Shown piece by piece: positions 62,730 to 64,000 of a stretch of 64,000 nt of DNA. A program made the translations under genes and the position numbers. Numbering within the stretch: position 1 is the stretch's first letter; every line of letters starts with the position of its first letter. The notes beneath the pieces are model-generated. The model was not told the origin of the DNA, ran no database searches, and was given only the letters and a program-made list of their open reading frames with translations. Origin of the DNA: Nautilus pompilius (Eukaryota > Mollusca > Cephalopoda > Nautilida > Nautilidae); contig JACATO010001009.1 of assembly GCA_018389105.1 (NCBI GenBank), forward strand, positions 904,501 to 968,500, given 5' to 3'.

Positions 62730-64000
62730 GATAAGGGGAGGGCGGTTTGGGGGTGTCTCAGACTGCATCTGGAAACTCTTATCAGAAACTAAACTTCTAT
62801 TAATCTTTTCTTTTGAAGTAGGATTCTGAATATTACTAAGGTCAAGAATCAAATGCATATGGGGATTTTTGGTCTTGCTCTAAAATTCACGTTTTTTCCA
62901 TTAATAGGTTCTTAACCTCATTATGGTGAATTCTCTGTATTTAATCTTGAATGCTGCGATCGTGTTCCTGGACAACAGTAATTAATTACACTTTGGTAGA
63001 TGTTTTTCATCTGGACATTTTGCCTGAGAAAAATCAGGTCATTTAGAGCTACACTGCTGCTGTCTGAGAGAGATCCTGATTTTACAACTCCCCTCTCAGC
63101 GCATCTTCCCAGGTATGTTGCAGTTATTCTTCTCTGTAATCACATATTTTACTTCTTTTGAATCAGGTTTTCTTTCATATTTCATGTAATTTAAATTTCT
63201 GTAAAAAGATGACTACATTATTGAGGTTAATGAAGATAGTTTGCCAGGAGTCTGAAGGTTCTGCTGTACCTGATAGTCTGAGGTGGAAATGAAAGAGTCT
63301 GAAACTAAGCAAATTAAGTTGGTGACACTTAACAATCTTTTATCACCTGGAGGTATATACATGGATTGATTATAGGAGAAAGTGGATCTGGCAAAGCCAC
63401 TTTACTGATCTATATGTTACTAGGTCTTGGTTTTATAGACTTCTAGATATGGATTTCTGGAAAATCTTTACATTAACCCGAATACCAAGATAATAAAAAG
63501 TGGGTTTGCAAACAAGCCTAATAAACAACAAATAATTAACAGAAAGGTGAAAGTTTAGTTATACTAGAAATCAACACAACAACATCGTCAATTGTTATAT
63601 TTCTCAGAACCATCAAGCGGACAATCAGAAATGATTTGAACGTTATTATCAGGTTTCCAACATATTTGGGATGACTTGGGTTTTACAGAAAAAGATGATG
63701 ACAGCCAAACTGGGGTTTGCTTAACAACATGATCCAACAAGTATCCAATTGGACGGGATCTACCATAACCTTAATTGGTGACGACTATAACTCTGAGACC
63801 ACTTCCTGGTCTGTGGGAATTCTTAACTAAAGAACCAGACAAAATATATTATCAGTGAAGATGATGTTCGAAATTAATGTTACTGTTCAGCTGTTACCAT
63901 GACAGCGATGCTTCTTGAAGTAAATTACATTCAAGAAAAAATTATAAATGGAAGTAATATTCTGCTCCAGAGTTAAAATGAAAAGAAATTATCAAAAGTT
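62730..64000. other. Terminal AT-rich sequence without recognisable gene
   Basis: Short open frames only. AIVFLDNSN-like and similar fragments are too short to assign. Nothing further is supported. Confidence 0.4.

Overview
The window is nuclear DNA of an animal. Genes are split by GT-AG introns, the background is AT-rich, and most of the sequence is intron or decayed transposon. The mix of Tc1/mariner, pogo/Tigger, piggyBac, hAT, LINE, Penelope-like and tRNA-SINE relics, and the distance of the conserved proteins from vertebrate ones, suggest an invertebrate, perhaps a mollusc. That placement is inference only.

Three protein-coding genes can be assembled with consistent splice phases. (1) 22193 to 3438, minus strand: inositol polyphosphate multikinase (IPMK), five coding exons, 346 aa, with the PxxxDxKxG, SSLL and IDF motifs. 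(2) 23875 to 49935, plus strand: a PLP-dependent phospho-lyase of the ETNPPL/PHYKPL family, eleven coding exons, 454 aa, PLP lysine at residue 285. (3) 55057 to 59753, plus strand: an unrecognised 635-aa acidic, serine-rich, probably disordered protein from two coding exons. Genes 1 and 2 are head-to-head, start codons 1.7 kb apart, around a GC-rich island (23.52-24.29 kb). Gene 3 starts from a second GC-rich island (52.6-55.6 kb).

Layout: 1-3.4 kb, IPMK 3' flank and UTR. 3.4-22.2 kb, IPMK, with intronic Tigger relics, two tRNA-type SINEs, a decayed LINE and a nearly full-length DNA transposon (18801-21574) with recognisable TIRs. 22.55-25.89 kb, three tandem arrays (90, 46 and 80 bp units) on both sides of the shared promoter and phospho-lyase exon 1. 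26-50 kb, the rest of the phospho-lyase gene, whose introns hold hAT, Tc1, mariner, Tigger and piggyBac relics, a 508-bp GC-rich retroposon, a MITE, a Penelope-like fragment and an unidentified decayed ORF. 50.6-55 kb, intergenic with a Tc1 relic, then the promoter island of gene 3. 59.8-64 kb, its 3' UTR, a mariner-like element with long inverted repeats and a possible hAT end.

The three genes share no evident pathway: one acts in inositol phosphate signalling, one in phosphoethanolamine or phosphohydroxylysine catabolism, and one is unknown. I found no CRISPR, operon or multi-gene novel system. The most unusual items are the orphan two-exon gene, the GC-rich retroposon inside piggyBac, the intact-ended DNA transposon, and the promoter enclosed by three unrelated minisatellites.
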